A stretch of DNA of 48,029 nucleotides, taken from Rhodobacterales bacterium (lineage in GTDB: Bacteria; Pseudomonadota; Alphaproteobacteria; Rhodobacterales; Rhodobacteraceae). How positions within the stretch are numbered: the stretch's first letter is position 1; every line of letters starts with the position of its first letter. Positions 46,191 to 48,029 of the stretch are shown here, piece after piece. The position numbers and the translations under genes were made by a program. Below the pieces are notes generated by a model. The model saw nothing but the letters and a program-made list of their open reading frames with translations. It did not search any database and had not been told where the DNA came from. The stretch covers positions 1 to 48,029 of the forward strand of contig PDSA01000005.1 of assembly GCA_002748285.1 (NCBI GenBank), read 5' to 3'.

Positions 46191-47363
46191 ATGGATGCGC
46201 GGGAAAACAAACTGGTTATCAAAAACATTGGGTTGATCCTGACGGGGAAACTCGAAGCACCGATCGCAGATGGTGACTGTGTCATTGCCATAGATGGCAA
46301 GATTTCCGCATTCGGATATGAAAAAGATCTGGATACAGAAGGGGCCACGACAACGGTTGATGCGAATGGCGTCACTCTGGCCCCCGGGTTGATCGACAGC
46401 CATGTTCATCCGGTTGTTGGCGATTATACGCCGCGCCAGCAACAGTTGCACTGGATTGATTCCACCTTGCATGGCGGTGTGACCACCATGATTTCTGCCG
46501 GCGAGGTCCACATGCCCGGGCGGCCCAAAGACATTGTTGGCCTCAAGGCGATGGCGATTGCTTCGCAGCGCTGGTATGAAAATTTCCGCCCTTCCGGCGT
46601 CAAGGTGCTTGCCGGCGCGCCGGTCATTGAACATGGCATGCAAGAGCAGGACTTCAAAGACCTCGCGGATGCCGGTGTCAAGTTTCTGGGGGAAGTCGGG
46701 CTTGGCACGGTCAAAGACGGCAAAACCGCCAACCAGATGGTGAACTGGGCGCGCAAATACGGGATTCAGTCAACGATTCACACCGGCGGCCCATCGATCC
46801 CCGGGTCGGGGCTGATTGACGCAGATATGGTGCTAGAGACCGGAACAGACGTGGTTGGCCACATCAATGGTGGTCATTCGGCGCTGCCCGATGATCAAAT
46901 CGTCTGCCTGTGCGAAAACTGCACCAAAGGTTTGGAGATTGTCCATAACGGCAACGAACGCGCAGCCCTGCTGACATTGAACACCGCGCGCGAGCTGAAC
47001 AAGCTTGATCAGATCATACTTGGCACGGATGGCCCCGCCGGGTCAGGCGTTCAGCCCCTTGGTATCCTGCGGATGGTTTCGATGCTTTCGAGCTTGGGAA
47101 ATGTTTCGGCCGAAGAAGCCTTTTGCTTTGCCAACGGCAATACGGCCCGGCAGCGTGAGCTGGATACGGGCCTTTTGGAAATCGGTTATTCGGCTGATTT
47201 CGTGCTGATGGATCAGGCCCAACACGCCCCCGGCAAAAACATTCTGGAGTCTGTGCAACTGGGCAATTTGCCCGGCGTTGGGATGACAATCATCGACGGC
47301 ATTGTTCGCACCGAGCGCAGCCGTAACACGCCTCCGGCGCAAAACCTGCCGCAGGTGATTTGA
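46191..47363 (+). CDS. ena: enamidase-like amidohydrolase
   Basis: A 390-residue amidohydrolase strikingly similar to the E. barkeri enamidase, which hydrolyses 1,4,5,6-tetrahydro-6-oxonicotinate to 2-formylglutarate and ammonia. Shared segments include DYTPRQQ, LHGGVTTMISAG, PGRPKD, GEVGLGT, HTGG.SIPGS, HINGG and the tail RSRNTPPAQ. Probable metal ligands: His71 and His73 (DSHVHP), Glu168, His197, His224 and Asp280. The start at 46191 gives the family N-terminus (LVIKNIGLILTGK soon after), but its ribosome-binding site is weak; a GTG at 46179 is possible. It follows the reductase in the expected pathway. Confidence 0.88.
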   Translation: MDARENKLVIKNIGLILTGKLEAPIADGDCVIAIDGKISAFGYEKDLDTEGATTTVDANGVTLAPGLIDSHVHPVVGDYTPRQQQLHWIDSTLHGGVTTMISAGEVHMPGRPKDIVGLKAMAIASQRWYENFRPSGVKVLAGAPVIEHGMQEQDFKDLADAGVKFLGEVGLGTVKDGKTANQMVNWARKYGIQSTIHTGGPSIPGSGLIDADMVLETGTDVVGHINGGHSALPDDQIVCLCENCTKGLEIVHNGNERAALLTLNTARELNKLDQIILGTDGPAGSGVQPLGILRMVSMLSSLGNVSAEEAFCFANGNTARQRELDTGLLEIGYSADFVLMDQAQHAPGKNILESVQLGNLPGVGMTIIDGIVRTERSRNTPPAQNLPQVI

Positions 47364-47455
47364 AGCACAGCAGCCTTCTGTCAAATACAAACCCAAAAAC
47401 AGTCTCTAAACTGGGGCAATAACCGCATGACACAGCGTCATGCCCTTAAACAATA

Positions 47456-47890
47456 TCAGGTCGCCCGGGGGGTATTGAACAGCAGAAATACTAATCTTGC
47501 TAAAGCATATGAGACCACGGCAACAAAGGACAGAAAGCCTCCGTTTATCACGAGGCTGGTCAGCAAGCTGGCGGGACCAGAAAGCGCATGTGGCCAGCTG
47601 TCACAGCCGCCCCAAGCGAAATACCGGAATGTGCGGACCGCAGTGAAGATTAAGAACCCCGAGCAAACCAGAACCGCGATGGAATAAGGGGCTGGCACAG
47701 TATTTTTCAACAGCACGGATAGGGTCAAAACAATGGCGATGAATGCGCTGAAAGAGTAAAATCGAAGTACGGATAAGTTGGGAAACCCTCGTTCAGACAG
47801 GTTAGGGTAGGATAAAACCTGCACAGAAATCAGCACCAGCAACACGCATAGTAATGTGATAAATCCGGTGGTGAGGTGGCTTTTTTGCAT
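47456..47890 (-). CDS. small integral membrane protein of unknown function
   Basis: A 144-residue hydrophobic protein with four predicted membrane segments (about 8-28, 45-62, 69-88, 113-136) and a short Trp/His-containing loop (FAWGGCDSWPHALSG) between the third and fourth. GGGAAATC precedes the ATG at 47890. Lower GC than its neighbours. I do not recognise the family. It lies between the enamidase gene and an insertion sequence and may have come with the latter or be a local accessory gene. Confidence 0.6.
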   Translation of the reverse strand: MQKSHLTTGFITLLCVLLVLISVQVLSYPNLSERGFPNLSVLRFYSFSAFIAIVLTLSVLLKNTVPAPYSIAVLVCSGFLIFTAVRTFRYFAWGGCDSWPHALSGPASLLTSLVINGGFLSFVAVVSYALARLVFLLFNTPRAT

Positions 47891-47923
47891 GATTTCCCAT
47901 TGTTTAGAGACTAGGGTCGGGAC

Positions 47924-48029
47924 TCAATTTGTCCACCACACGATTGTGGCGGCGAGGAAGATTGCCGACAGGAAGTTATCGGCTCTTTTGTCGTAACGTG
48001 TTGCAATCCTGCGGAAATCCTTGAGGCGG
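47924..48029 (-). mobile_element. IS5-family transposase, C-terminal end (cut by window edge)
   Basis: The minus-strand frame ending at a TGA at 47924 reads RLKDFRRIATRYDKRADNFL and on to IVWWTN. This is the conserved C-terminus of IS5-family DDE transposases, with the second-half catalytic region and its (Y)R.R.NFL motif. The rest lies beyond the window. The element edge is probably within about 40 bases left of the stop. Confidence 0.85.

Noticed and set aside
47427..47687. 86-codon plus-strand frame after the enamidase gene
   Set aside because: It is opposite the small membrane protein, whose hydrophobic pattern and ribosome-binding site are more convincing.

Overview
The window looks like a chromosomal stretch of an alphaproteobacterium of the Rhodobacterales (roseobacter) type. 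The evidence is GC-rich sequence with heavy GCC/GGC codon use, the fbc gene order Rieske-cytochrome b-cytochrome c1, a NADP-type malic enzyme with a phosphotransacetylase tail, fused Liv permeases, and several small lipoproteins and secreted proteins of that group. No rRNA or tRNA gene was recognised.

Layout. 1-6000: the start of EF-Tu (tuf), a lipoprotein, a parC gene that is broken here by an internal out-of-frame deletion, an SH3-domain protein and malic enzyme. 6138-9631: a tight pyrimidine and deoxynucleoside salvage operon, cdd-deoA-deoB-upp. 9698-13161: a repeat-containing secreted protein, an M48-like protein without a zinc site, and aroC. 13332-16079: petABC (bc1 complex). 16281-19161: a GST, gltX and a TenA-like protein. 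19213-23797: capsule-type polysaccharide export (cytidylyltransferase, KpsT-, KpsE- and KpsM-like proteins) plus rmlB. 23898-29446: a small secreted protein, a 2-aminoethylphosphonate/iron-type ABC importer and an EamA permease.

29698-47363 is an accessory catabolic region and the most interesting part. One overlapping minus-strand operon (45404 down to 38298) encodes a FAD subunit, a fused 2Fe-2S/molybdopterin hydroxylase, a 6-hydroxynicotinate reductase homologue, a UPF0280 protein with ApbE-like motifs, and two tandem PF06684 proteins. A divergent gene encodes a close relative of enamidase. A second minus-strand group holds a ferredoxin remnant, ferredoxin-NADP reductase, XdhC and a MobA-like protein (molybdenum cofactor maturation). 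A third is a complete branched-chain-type ABC importer. A MarR regulator lies in the middle. A shared palindrome, best copy GTTAGTATACTAAC, sits at the promoters of all these groups, so they probably form one regulon. Read together, the genes describe import of an N-heteroaromatic acid (nicotinate or a relative), molybdenum-dependent hydroxylation, ferredoxin-driven ring reduction and hydrolytic ring opening, that is, the front half of the Eubacterium barkeri nicotinate pathway in a probable aerobe. The UPF0280 protein is a good candidate for attaching the covalent flavin of the reductase.

The same region carries signs of rearrangement: an internally deleted IS200/IS605 element with a 28-bp perfect inverted repeat, a ferredoxin missing its N-terminal half, a short ORF resembling the start of a Rieske oxygenase, an undecipherable 289-bp remnant, and an IS5-type transposase end at the right edge.
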